A DNA stretch of 64,000 bases from Vitis vinifera (taxonomy: Eukaryota; Streptophyta; Magnoliopsida; Vitales; Vitaceae), in the NCBI RefSeq assembly GCF_030704535.1, contig NC_081806.1:4983001-5047000 (forward strand), written 5' to 3'. Of the stretch, positions 33,501-43,559 are shown in pieces. Each line of letters starts with the position of its first letter. The first letter of the stretch is position 1. The translations under genes were made by a program, and so were the position numbers. The notes beneath the pieces were generated by a model, which saw only the letters and a list, made by a program, of their open reading frames with translations, did no database searches and was not told the origin of the DNA.

Positions 33501-35085
33501 CATTTCAGGAGGCCCAAAACAGGTGGGATTCCTTAAACTGGATTTGCACAGTGTATACAAAACAGATTCATTCCAGCTCCAAGTCAAACCACGAGAACAG
33601 CAATGAGATCAACAACGACAGAGTATAAGTATGATCCAGAAATCAACAAAGTTAAGCATGTAATCCATATTATCCGACCCAAGTAGACGAGCAGTGTAGA
33701 GTCAAACAAAATGAAAAAAAAAATGTGAAATATATGAATCAAAATAAGCAAGAAACTCACCTCAAAACTCACTTGCAGCCCCTTTCTTTCTCTGTTCTCC
33801 TTCTCTAAGCTCCAGCTAGCCAAAAACGCCCAAAATCTCTGTCAAACAGCCCTGAAAAACCCCCTCCTCTGCAGCCTCAAACCTCTCTGCTCCCTCTCTC
33901 TCTGTGGTTCTCCCTCAATTTTTCCCCCTCCAAAAATATCTCTTTCTCATCTTCTCCCTGCTAGCCTCCTCTAAAAAATATCTCTGACCGCTTGCTCTCA
34001 GACCACCCTCCAGCAGCCCAGGTACCCTCTCCACTACCATGCAGCTGGCAGCCAAAAAGCATTCTCTCCTCTCTGTAACCGCCTGCCTCCCTGCAGATAC
34101 GCTACTCTTCTCCCTGCTAGCCTCCTCTAAAAAATATCTCTAACCGCCTGCTCCCAGACCACCCTCCAGCACCCCATGTACCCTTTCCACTACCATGCAG
34201 CTGGCAGCAAAAAAACATCCTCTCGTCTGCTCCCCTCAACGATTTGTAGCCTTTTTCATATTCTCTGGACACGCGTCGACACCCATTGGCTTCCTGAACC
34301 CATTATCTGATTCTTCAACAGCCAATGAAGAGGCAACACGTGGCCTCCTGAAGCTGCTCCACCTGGAAAAATTTGCTGCAGCAATTACCTCCCAAAATGG
34401 GGGTCTACACCATCAACAACACACATGACATTTCATTCAAATTCAGTTTTATTTTGATGAAAATTTATTTGATGTTGGGCCCCCACCAAAGCGCATTTAT
34501 TTTGCATGAATCAATTCCATAAACTCCATCACTTGGAATTACGGAATTTAATTCTTACTTATTTTAAAAACATTTTAAAAATATTTTAAAAACAAAGAAA
34601 ATGCAAAAGTGGCTTGTCGGAAAGAAAATGGCAACCAAATTTTATTAGAAAGGGACTTTGGAACCTGAACATTATAAAGAATGAAAAATCTGGAAGATTA
34701 TGCAAAGGATAAAATTTGGAAAGATTATTTTCAAAACCAAGAAGGGTGAGATGAGAAAAATAAAAGGAAATGACACGTGGCATGAGGGTGGCCATGCTAA
34801 GGTGGCCATGCATAGAGAATTCCCGTCTAGACCCATCCTAGAGGAACACTTTTGCTGGAATGCACTGAGAAAAGCCAATATTTGACCCTTCGAACTAGTC
34901 ACTGCATTTTGCTAGTGGAGGGGCCCACCATCTTACTCCTCTGCACAAACTCAAGAAAATGATCATAATTTTCCACCAAAACCGTAGCATGGCAGGGAGA
35001 AATAGTAGTTGAAAGCCTCCAGTCCACATCATCTCCAACAGGTGAGTGTACAAAACTAGAAACTAATGCATTCTCCTTCCGTGTG

Positions 35086-35400
35086 CTACTCAGTTTGATG
35101 TAGTGCTGTACAAGACCATGAAGGGGTCAACTCGGCCTTGTCGTCAATATAAATTTCCATAGGATCTTGCATAAATTTCTTGCAAACAGGGCGGATTCCC
35201 TTGCTGAGGGTTGCTGAAAACATCATAACCTGCTTATCATAAGGAGCCGTCTTGAAGATCTCTTGAACGTCCCTCCTCATGTCAAGTGATTCAAACATCT
35301 CGTCACATTCATCAAGGATAAGGTTTCTCATATTCTTTAAAGCAAGGTCCTTGTCTCCAGCAAGTGCTAGTATCCTTCCAGGTGTTCCAACAACAATATG
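35086..35400 (-). pseudogene. UAP56-type DECD-box RNA helicase fragment captured in element C
   Basis: The minus strand encodes [60 protein letters not shown] and [17 protein letters not shown], then a frameshift (TALHQTE). The motifs are TPGR (Ib), DECD (II) and SAT (III); DECD marks the UAP56/Sub2 subfamily of mRNA-export helicases. Motifs I and IV-VI are missing. About 100 residues run on without an intron. Upstream in the same frame (35403-35694) lies unrelated Ser-rich sequence, another chimeric join. Confidence 0.85.
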
Positions 35401-36577
35401 AGGGCTTTCACGTGATGGAAGTTGATTCCTGAATTGAAAGCTGAGAGTAGATGAGAAAGCCAATGGCTTTTCAGTCATAGATGAATCAGACTTCAAACAA
35501 GAACCTCTATCCTTTGTGGGCGGCTTCAATTTATTGGAGAGAAATCCACCAGCAATGCGACCAGATGGCCACTGAAGTTGCATAGAGGGAGTTTCTTGGG
35601 AAAAGGCTGGATACACAAGAGATGAAGAGGCTGCCAAGGATGTCCAAGGTGTCAATTGAGCCTCTTTAAGCAATCGAGCAGCAGTTGTGCTCAAACCAGA
35701 TGCTTGTAGGTGTTCAGGGATAAGGAGTAAGAGTTCCTTGGAATGACAAGTAATAGGCGTGGATAATATGGAAGATGACTTTCAGTTGATGAACTTAGTA
35801 TACTCATGCATGGTTAAGACTTTCTCTGTTTGACACCTTCTTCGGTTGATTGCTCATTCTCTGCCCATTTGTTTCATCTCCATTGTCATGTCTTTGTTCA
35901 CCAGGTCTACCAATTCCTAAGCTAGGATTCCTTGAAATATTGATACTATATTCACAATATCCATATGCTGCACCAGTTTCCTTCTCAACCAGCTCATCTA
36001 TTGCTTCTCTGTGAGGATGTTGTCATGCATGAGCAGGAATAATGTTTCCAATGAAGATCAGAGTTAAGGGCTCAGAGTCCAGAGTCCAGAGTCCAGAGTT
36101 GTGGCGTGCTTGGTGCCACTGTAATCATCTTAACACTGGAAGGTTTTAACGATATCTCATTCCAGACATAAGGAGTTCGGAAGCAGGTAAAGGATTCTGG
36201 ATGCAAAGGATTCTGGATGTTTTATAGCTTTTTGAAAATTCAAACGACACCAGATTAATCCCTCCAATTTATTAAACTGGTTTTTACCTTGATATATGCC
36301 ACTGATACAGTCAACAAGGTAAACTAAAGTAGCAAGATCTATATGACCTCATCATGTTATGTTATGTCTAGATCAATACCAAATCATCATGGGAACTATA
36401 GCATTTCCCTCCAATTGCCGTCACGCCAGTTTAATGATGCTAGAAGAAACTCTAGAACATAGTTCATGAACCTTTGTTGATCTTGTTGAGGATAACATTG
36501 ACATCTGTTCTCATCTTCTTCACCAGATTTGCTCAATCAATCATGTCACCTCCACTGACGCCGTCATTAGCCTATTG
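35401..36577 (-). other. Element C: unrecognised fragments
   Basis: The 98 residues fused before the helicase piece (to 35694) include [20 protein letters not shown]. Another protein-like stretch (about 35830-35990) includes GAAYGYCEYSINISRNPSLG. A short tandem repeat of AGAGTCC lies at 36078-36100. Stops break everything, and I recognise none of the parents. Confidence 0.35.
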
Positions 36578-36582
36578 AGTAG

Positions 36583-37298
36583 TGTTGAGGCCTCGCGTCC
36601 CTGATGATCCACGTAGTTGCCAAATGAATGGACGCACGATCTCAACCAATATAGATTCCTGGTTCAGTCGTTCCTGCAAAAAGCGTCCGGACAGGGTGTC
36701 TGGACACACTCTCCGATGGTTTTGTCAGCCATGGAAAGAGAGATAAATCAGTTGGTCTTTTACTAAGTATAGCAAGCTTACCTTCCTCTTTGTGTGAAGG
36801 TTCATATATATAATACCAGAAGCTTTGTTTCTCTCTTTAATGGTAGAAAGATATTTTGGCTTGTCATGATGCCACTAGGTGGTGGCAGGGCCATCATTAC
36901 CCTACGGGCGGCTGACAGAGATCGTGGGAGGCGCCGCGGCTGTTAGAAATCATGGGCAGTGACTTGCCATCACTTCATTCCTGTCCTTTAACTCTGCAGG
37001 TGGCGGGACGTGGGCCATGGCAGGCTGTTATGATGACATGCAAGACTTGCTTACTTCAGTCAATGATCCGGACAAACATATCCGGATAGGATATGTCAGT
37101 CGTCCGGATGTGATATGATGATCGTCTGGATGTGATATTTGCGAGTGTCGTGTGCTTCTCACTGAGGAAGTCCGGATAGGAGAAGCTCGCCACGTGTACT
37201 CTTGGGGAAATCCGGATGGGGGTAATCCGGATGAGAATACGTGCCACGTGTCATCAGGAAATGTGTGCCACGTGGCATCAGGGGGAGGGGTCCCTACA
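36583..37298 (-). repeat. 3' LTR of the Tat-type element
   Basis: This 716-bp LTR is almost the same as 41942-42657, with a scatter of substitutions. It contains many CCGGAT motifs (about 37065-37230) and several CCACGTG boxes. It is preceded on the minus strand by the polypurine tract AAAAAGGGGGGCAT (37312-37299). Confidence 0.93.
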
Positions 37299-37312
37299 AT
37301 GCCCCCCTTTTT
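37299..37312 (-). promoter_or_regulatory. Polypurine tract
   Basis: On the minus strand AAAAAGGGGGGCAT abuts the 3' LTR; this is the normal plus-strand primer site for reverse transcription. Confidence 0.8.
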
Positions 37313-37502
37313 AACTTGCCGATTTTGCCTGAGCAAAATCGGCGGGTTAAAAAATAATTGGTTTTTGAAACTGAAGTTGACTTTTTTTGTCGTGCAACTC
37401 AGCTAATGCGTGCAGGGCCTCTAAATGGTTTAGACACCGAAGGTAGGGACTTGTGAAGGATCGTTTGTACAAGTGCCCCTCAATCAGGGTGAAATGGGCG
37501 GC

Positions 37503-39212
37503 TTACACCCGGATCTTGTGTGCCTGTTTGGGATCTTCGGGCAGAGTGCCTGTCCGGAGGTACCCTATAATGTTGCTCGTCCACTCTTGGCCGTCTGCTT
37601 GTTTTGCCTCAATGGTGTTGCAAGTGGAAGTTTCTACGATGGAAGAGTTGGTTTGCACATGTATAGGCAACAATATGGCTTCTTTGATGGAGAGGGAGGC
37701 AGCTATGCCTGCCAAGGCGTCGGCGTGCCCATTTTCAGTTCGTTTGATTTTTTCGATCGTCTACTTGGTGAATCGTTGTAAGGTGTCCCTTACTTTAGTT
37801 AGATATCGCGCCATGCGCGCATCCTTAGCTTCATATTCGTTCTGGACGTGTCTTACCACAAGTTGAGAATCACTATAAACCCGGAGCTTGGAGACGGATA
37901 GAGCCAGGGCGAGGTCCAATCCGGATAGGATGACCTCATATTCCGCTTCATTGTTAGAGGCAGGGAACCCCAGTCGGATGGATTGCTCCAGATGTTCTCC
38001 TGTTGGGGATTGTAGGAGGAGCCCTACCCCGGATCTTGACGATCGGGAGGCTCCATCGACTCGCAAAGTCCACCATTCTTCTTCGCTTGGTTCCTTGTGT
38101 TGGATGGGCCTTCGAGAGTATTCTAGCATGAAGTCAGCCATTACTTGGCTTTTCATGGACAATCTGGGTTGGAACTCGATTTCAAATTCGCTCAATTCTA
38201 TGGCCCATTGTAGCATTCTTCCGATTAAGTCTGGTTTGTGCAGAATGTTGCGAAGGGGTTGGTCAGTTAGAACAATCACTGAGTGGGCTTGGAAATAGGG
38301 GTGGAGCTTTTGGGCGGCACTTCGAAGAGTTAAGGCTGTTAGTTCCATCTTTGAATATCTGGTTTCTACGTCCGCCAATGCTCTGCTGACGTAGTAGATA
38401 GGTTTTTGCTCCTTGGGTGAGGGGCAGCGGAATAGAACAGCGTTGATCGCCCACTCTGACATAGCCAGATACATGTACAATTTATCTTCAGGGATGAGGC
38501 TGCTTAGGATAGGCGGTTGCATAAGGCAGTGTTTAATTTTATCAAAAGCGTTTTGACAGCTGTCTGTCCATCCGCTTGCTCCCGCTTTTCGTATTGCCAA
38601 GAAGAAGTGTCGCAACTCATCAGTGAAGCGGACTATAAAACGCCCTAGTGCGACGAGCTTGCCTGTGAGGCGTTGTAATTCCTTCTTGTTCCTGGGAGGT
38701 GGTGTTTCCATGACTGTCTTGACTTGATCCGGGCTAACCTCTATCCCTCTTTGGCTGACCATGAATCCCAGGAACTTGCCAGCACTTACGCCAAAGGCGC
38801 ATTTAGAAGGATTCAGCTTCATGTCATACTTCCTCAAGAGGTGGAAGACTTCTTGCAAGTGGAGGACATGCTCCTTTCGGGTTTTGCTTTTGACCACGAT
38901 ATCGTCAATATATACATCTACTGAGTGGTCGATCAGAGGTTTGAAGATCTTCGTCATCAGTCTCTAATAAGTGGCGCCAGCGTTTTTGAGTCTGAATGAC
39001 ATGACTTTGTAGCAATAGAGACCATGTGGTGTTATGAAGGCTGTTTTTTCTACGTCAGCCGGGGACATGGGAATTTGGTGGTATCCGGAGAAGGCGTCCA
39101 AAAATGAGAGCATCCCTTGCTTAGCAGTGGAGTCCACGATTTGATCTATTCGCGGCAAAGGGAAACTGTCTTTCGGACATGCATTATTGAGGTTGGTATA
39201 GTCGACGCACAC
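37503..39212 (-). pseudogene. Tat-type reverse transcriptase, RNase H and second RNase H
   Basis: The frame 39212-38964 gives VDYTNLNNACPKDSFPLPRI and DAFSGYHQIPMSP of the RT palm, then is shifted. The frame 38957-37761 (398 aa) starts near the catalytic VDVYIDDIVVKSK (YIDD), passes the RT thumb and first RNase H (YYVSRALADVETRYSKMELT), and ends with a second RNase H domain (WTLRVDGASRSSRSGVGLLL, NNEAEYEVILSGL, YSDSQLVV), as in Tat/Ogre elements. A frameshift near 37760 leads to a last piece (37715-37503), the tail of that domain and linker. No integrase zinc finger or D,D-35-E core follows. Confidence 0.88.
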
Positions 39213-39604
39213 CCGCCATTTGCCTTCTTTTTGGGTACCACTACTACATTTGCTAACCAGTCCCGGTAATCCACTTCTCTGGTGAATCCGGCTTCTAGCA
39301 ACTTGTCAACCTCATTCCGGATAATTTCTTGTCTGTCTGGGTGGAAACATCTAACCCTTTGCCGGATGGGTCTGGCTGTTGGCAAGACGTTAAGTCTATG
39401 AGAAGTAATGGAGGGATCAATTCCCTTCATATCAGAATGTGCCCATGCAAAGACGTCATGGTTTTGTCTGAGGGCATTCTGCATGTTCTGGGTCTCTTCC
39501 GGTGTCAGGAGGGAACTGATGTTCGAAAGGTGAGTACTTTCTTCCGAAATTTGGATTGCTTGCAAGGGATCCGCTGTCGGAGGATCTTTGTCCGCCGGAT
39601 CCAA
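39146..39604 (-). pseudogene. Reverse transcriptase N-terminal part (Tat-type)
   Basis: The minus frame of 152 aa includes NHDVFAWAHSDMKGIDPSIT, PIRQRVRCFHPDRQEIIRNE and VDKLLEAGFTREVDYRDWLA, followed by NVVVVPKK, the standard entry to the Gypsy RT domain. A frameshift after VPKKKANGG separates it from the next RT piece (39212-38964). Confidence 0.88.
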
Positions 39605-39796
39605 TAATTGCTATTGGTCACGTGCATGGCTGGACTTAGGGAGGGATGCATCCTCCTGGCTGGTCCCTGCTTCTCGTGCTATCTAGTAGCATTGGCGAGC
39701 GGCTAACTGGCTGTCATATAGGTCAATTTGCCCATCCTTGGTAAGGAAACTTACCATTTGATGATATATGGAGGGGATGACTTTCATGTAGTGTAG

Positions 39797-40543
39797 TCAT
39801 GTGCGCCCCAAGATGACATTGAAGGGTGATAAATCTTGTACCACCAAAAATTGTACGTTGAGAGTGACTGGGCTAGCTTGGACCGGCAGTACAATGTCTC
39901 CCAAGGACGTAGTTGACGACCCGTTGAATCCGGATAGGATTCGCCCAGGGTTTTCAAGGCCTGTGAGACTGTGTCCCATGTGGCTAATGACCGATGCTTG
40001 TACAAGATCGGCTGAGCTGCCCGGGTCGACCAGAATGCGCCTCACGTCGAAGTCTTCTATCTCTAGGGACAGGATGAGGGCGTCGCAGTACGGATGCAAT
40101 ATCCGGGTGGGGTCTACTGGTGGAAAAATGATTGTCCCATCTATGGGGCGGGGCCCCCCTCCAGTTATCCCAAGCCAGATGGAGTTGATACGCTCGCGTA
40201 CCGATGCGGCCCGCAACAACTTTTGTCTCTTTCGTTTGGAGTCATACTCCTCGTCAGATGGGCGTCCGTTAATATAGTTTATAACGGATTTGAGGGCGGC
40301 TGGGGCCTTAGGGGCTCTAGTGTTGTGGTTTTGAGAAGCGTTTCTACCTCCGGCATCTGAGCGGAGGTATTGCTTTAAGTGTCCCGCCCTTATGAGTCTT
40401 TCGACCAAATAATGGAGGCTCCTGCATTCTTCCGTTGTGTGACCATGCTCCTTGTGGAAGGCACATTTTTTGCTATGATCTCTTTTGGATGGGTCCGTTC
40501 CGAGGGGTCTAGGCCGCATGAAGTCGGACATGCCTTGGATCAT
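39797..40543 (-). pseudogene. Gag C-terminal zinc-knuckle-like region and aspartic protease (Tat-type)
   Basis: The 248-aa minus frame carries CAFHKEHGHTTEECRSLHYL, the CHHC knuckle typical of Tat gags, a basic linker, then the retropepsin core RRILVDPGSSADLVQ (D-x-G-S-S) and NVQFLVVQDLSPFNVILGRT. A stop or shift lies between this and the RT. The processing enzyme would have cut the polyprotein; this copy is dead. Confidence 0.85.
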
Positions 40544-40612
40544 AGGGAAAAGTTTCTCATATGATATGGAGAGAGGTGTGAGGAGCGGTCTTTCCGGGCG
40601 ACCTGACCCTTC

Positions 40613-41416
40613 CTACTTTCGATTGGACGGCCTTAGACGGTTCGGAAGTTTGGCATTTCTATCCGCGCCACTTCTAGATGCCTGTCCAGCAACCAAGACT
40701 TGCTGGGTGGCTGCTCGTACGTCATCTTCGAGCATTGAGTATTTGTTTGCATGTCTGAACAAGTCGTCCATCATTGTTGGAGGCTTTTTAGCGAGTGATT
40801 CAAAAAATGGGGTGCCTGGACAGATGCCTCGTTTGAAGATCTGCAGGACAACATCCATACTGTAAGCCTCTACCTGAAGTACGGCTTGACCAAACCGTTT
40901 CACGAACTCCCTTAAGGATTCGTTGTCCTGCATTTTTATGTTTTGCAGAGTGCTGATGTTCTGCTTATGTCAAGCGGAGCACAAGTATTGTCCCACGAAG
41001 GCCTCTGATAGGTCTCTGAAATTATCAATAGAGTTGGGAGGTAGGTGATGAAACCATGAGAGGGCTTGCCCCTGTAGGCTAGCGAGAAATACTTTGCATA
41101 GCAACGCGTCGTTGCTTATATCGAGAGTCATGAGCTGTCGATAATGCATGATATGATCGAAGGGGTTGTTGGACCCATTGTATGTGGATAATTTGGGCAC
41201 GAGGAAACCCCTTGGGGGCTCGTAATGAATGATATGAGAGCAGAAAGGCGTGGAGAGCATGTCGTCCAATCTTTTGCTGATGGAGCCAGTAGGTGACTCA
41301 TTTGGGAGGTTTCTCCCAGATTGTCGTACCGTTAGGTTCGGTTGAACGTTCTGCACCATAGGGGTGACCATGGGGTCACGGTGTGGGAGAACGTTTTGCG
41401 TCATAGGGGTGACCAT
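40613..41416 (-). pseudogene. Gag (retrotransposon capsid) of the Tat-type element
   Basis: Two minus frames, 41416-40970 and 40933-40613, form one gag domain broken by a stop near 40967: KLSTYNGSNNPFDHIMHYRQ, LQGQALSWFHHLPPNSIDNF, then NESLREFVKRFGQAVLQVEA. The motifs Y-G...DP/PFDH, W-F-L-P-P and S-L-R-E-F-V-x-R-F are the plant Gypsy gag pattern. Confidence 0.85.
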
Positions 41417-41473
41417 AGGGTCAGGGTGTGCTTCCCAGGCTGTGGCTGCTGGTGGCCTTGGCCTTCTAGGCTC

Positions 41474-41941
41474 CTATGGGCCTAGTCTCGCGCGCATTGA
41501 GTTTGACAACTGGGGCCTATTGTCGCGTTGTCTTTTTGCTGAAAAATGAGTAGAGTTTGAGCTTTCCTCACAGGGAACTCGGTGCATGGGAGTGTGTGGC
41601 TCATGTGGCCTAACGTTGCTAGTTTCTGGGATGGCTCTTGTTGTCCCAGGGTATATTGACTCTGGTTCCGGCCTTGAGTTTGCCATCTGGCCTCTCGAAT
41701 GCTGGCGACGGGGAGGCCCCGTCGATGAAGCCTGGATGCGTAGCACCGCGTTTTCTTCTCTTAACCTTTCTGTCTCCTGGAGGAGAGTTTGCAGTTGCTG
41801 TTCGCTTGCCAACTGTCTTCTTTCGATGGCATGGCGCCATTCAGAATGATCTTCTTCTTCCTTACCAAATGAACGGCTTTGGGAAAGTGTGGCTATCTTC
41901 GTCGGTGACTGAATCAACGATTTTCCCACAGACGACGCCAA
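41474..41941 (-). other. Leader and N-terminal gag region with PBS
   Basis: Directly inside the 5' LTR the minus strand reads TTGGCGTCGTCTGTGGGAAA, a decayed PBS of the TGGCGCC type. The frame that follows (to 41474) is Gln/Glu-rich, with SEWRHAIERRQLASEQQLQT and LLQETERLREENAVLRIQAS, a coiled-coil N-terminus of gag. Confidence 0.6.
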
Positions 41942-42657
41942 TGTTGAGGCTTCGCGTCCCTGATGATCCACGTAGTTTCCAAATGGATGGGCGCACAATC
42001 TTAACCAATATAGATTCCTGGTTCAGTCATTCCTACAAAAGGCGTTCGGACAGGGTGTCCGGACACACCCTCCGATGGTTTTGTCAGCCATGGAAAGAGA
42101 GATAAATCAGTTGGCCTTTTACTAGGTATAGCAAGCTTACCTTCCTCTTTGTGTGAAGGTTCATATATATAGTACCAGAAGCTTTGTTTCCCTCTTTAAT
42201 GGTAGAGAGATATTTTGGCTTGTCATGATGCTACTAGGTGGTGGCAGGGCCATCATCACCCTACGGGCGGCTGACAGAGATCATGGGAGGCGCCGCGGCT
42301 GTCAGAGATCATGAGAAGTGACTTGCCGTCACTTCATTCCTGTCCTTTAACTCTGCAGGTGGCGGGACGTGGGCCATGGTAGGCTGTTATGATGACGTGC
42401 AAGACTGGCTTACTTCAGTCAATGATCCGAACAAACATATCCGGATAGGATATGTCGGTCGTCTGGATGTGATATGACGATCGTCCGGATGTGATATTTG
42501 CGAGTGTCGTGTGCTTCTCCCTGAGGAAGTTCGGATAGGAGAAGCGCGCCACGTGTACTCTTGGGGAAATCCGGATGGGAGTAATCCGGATGAGAATACG
42601 TGCCACATGTCATCAGAAAATGTGTGCCACATGGCATCAGGGAGAGGGGTCCCTACA
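41942..42657 (-). repeat. 5' LTR of the Tat-type element
   Basis: 716 bp, the partner of 36583-37298 and the same length. Followed on the plus strand by AGTAG, the target duplication. Confidence 0.93.
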
Positions 42658-42662
42658 AGTAG

Positions 42663-43500
42663 GTTGGCTATCTCATGCTTGTGCTTCATCAACTTTGCAA
42701 GAAAATTACTACAATTCTTGAATGCTTGAGCCACATACTCGTATATTCCTACCCCGTTGGATCTGGGTTTCTTGTTACTCTCCGGAGGTGGGAATTTGTC
42801 CTTCCTAAGGACAAAATCTGGATTCCGATAATACTTATTGACCTTGGGTGTCCTCTTCTCCTTCTCCATAAATTCACCGGTCCCATGACTGTTCCCCATC
42901 ACTGAGACACTAAGCCCTCGAAATAGCCATGAATCTTGAACTCCCACAGAATATTACCAATACCTCAATCCCTTATTGTTAAAGCATGAAATTAGTGGGG
43001 CAGTGCAATGGCTGCCCGTACTCCGCTGCAACTTCACCATCACTATCGCCATCTTTATCACCGGACTTGTACTTGGACCTCGATCTGACCTGATGATCAT
43101 CGGCAGCAGTAGCCACCATCTGAGTTTCCAAGACCCGCCAGCGCCACTCTTCTACATGCTGTTGCTTGAGGGACTAGAGCTCGACTGTGATGACTGAAAT
43201 TGGTATGGAAGATCAGAGTTTGGATGCTCAAAGCTAGAACTCTAGAAGGCCTGCTGGAGATGAGGTTGGATAGAGCCCAATTGATCATTCTGGTTGTTGG
43301 TCATTAGGCCCATTTGAGAGCCCATGCAAATACCTGTTGTTCTGCTTGCCAATATCTCTAGGAGACAAATTAAGTGTGTCTCTTAAACTGTTGGCGGCTG
43401 CACTGGGTTGTGAGTGGGAGGATTGAGTCTCGTTGGAACTTGGGTAGAGCTGATGTGACTCACTGGAGCTTGGTTCTGCCAAGTTAAGTCTCTTACAAGG
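42663..43500 (-). pseudogene. Unrecognised coding fragments captured in element C
   Basis: The minus strand reads SSSESHQLYPSSNETQSSHS and NLSPRDIGKQNNRYLHGLSN near 43480-43300, then after stops EKEKRTPKVNKYYRNPDFVL, RKDKFPPPESNKKPRSNGVG and IYEYVAQAFKNCSNFLAKLM near 42870-42670. The last piece is cut by the Gypsy insertion and should continue at 36577. These look like real plant protein segments, but I cannot name their parents. Confidence 0.4.
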
Positions 43501-43559
43501 CTGGGGTTTGGTATTGGCTTGGGCTTGGCTATGGCATGATTGCTCTATCCTTTTTTAAG

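Larger units (their letters stand above)
28624..34409 (-). mobile_element. Element B: gene-capturing TG...CA element nested in element C
   Basis: On the minus strand a 5,786-bp block begins TGTAGACCCCCATTTTGGG at 34409 and ends GGGGTCCACA at 28624. Flanks are CCATT (28619-28623) and CCATC (34410-34414), a 5-bp duplication with one mismatch. The flanking sequences rejoin as element C's 3' region, collinear with element A near 5085-5110. It holds fragments of NAP1, vacuolar H+-pyrophosphatase and FAD2-like genes plus unknown pieces. As in A, no LTR pair is visible. Confidence 0.75.
36583..42657 (-). mobile_element. Tat-lineage Ty3/Gypsy retrotransposon, integrase deleted
   Basis: The element spans 6,075 bp with two 716-bp LTRs (36583-37298 and 41942-42657) and a perfect 5-bp target duplication AGTAG (36578-36582 and 42658-42662). 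On the minus strand, LTRs start TGTAGGGACC and end CTCAACA. The internal order is PBS, gag, zinc-knuckle/protease, reverse transcriptase, RNase H, second RNase H, PPT. The second RNase H places it in the Tat lineage. Integrase is missing: only about 460 bp separates the second RNase H from the 3' LTR. Frameshifts near 37760, 38960, 39220 and 40950 show it is inactive. It sits in element C. Confidence 0.92.

Noticed and set aside
37152..42729. Many plus-strand frames within the Gypsy element
   Set aside because: They are shadows of the minus-strand gag-pol and of the LTRs.
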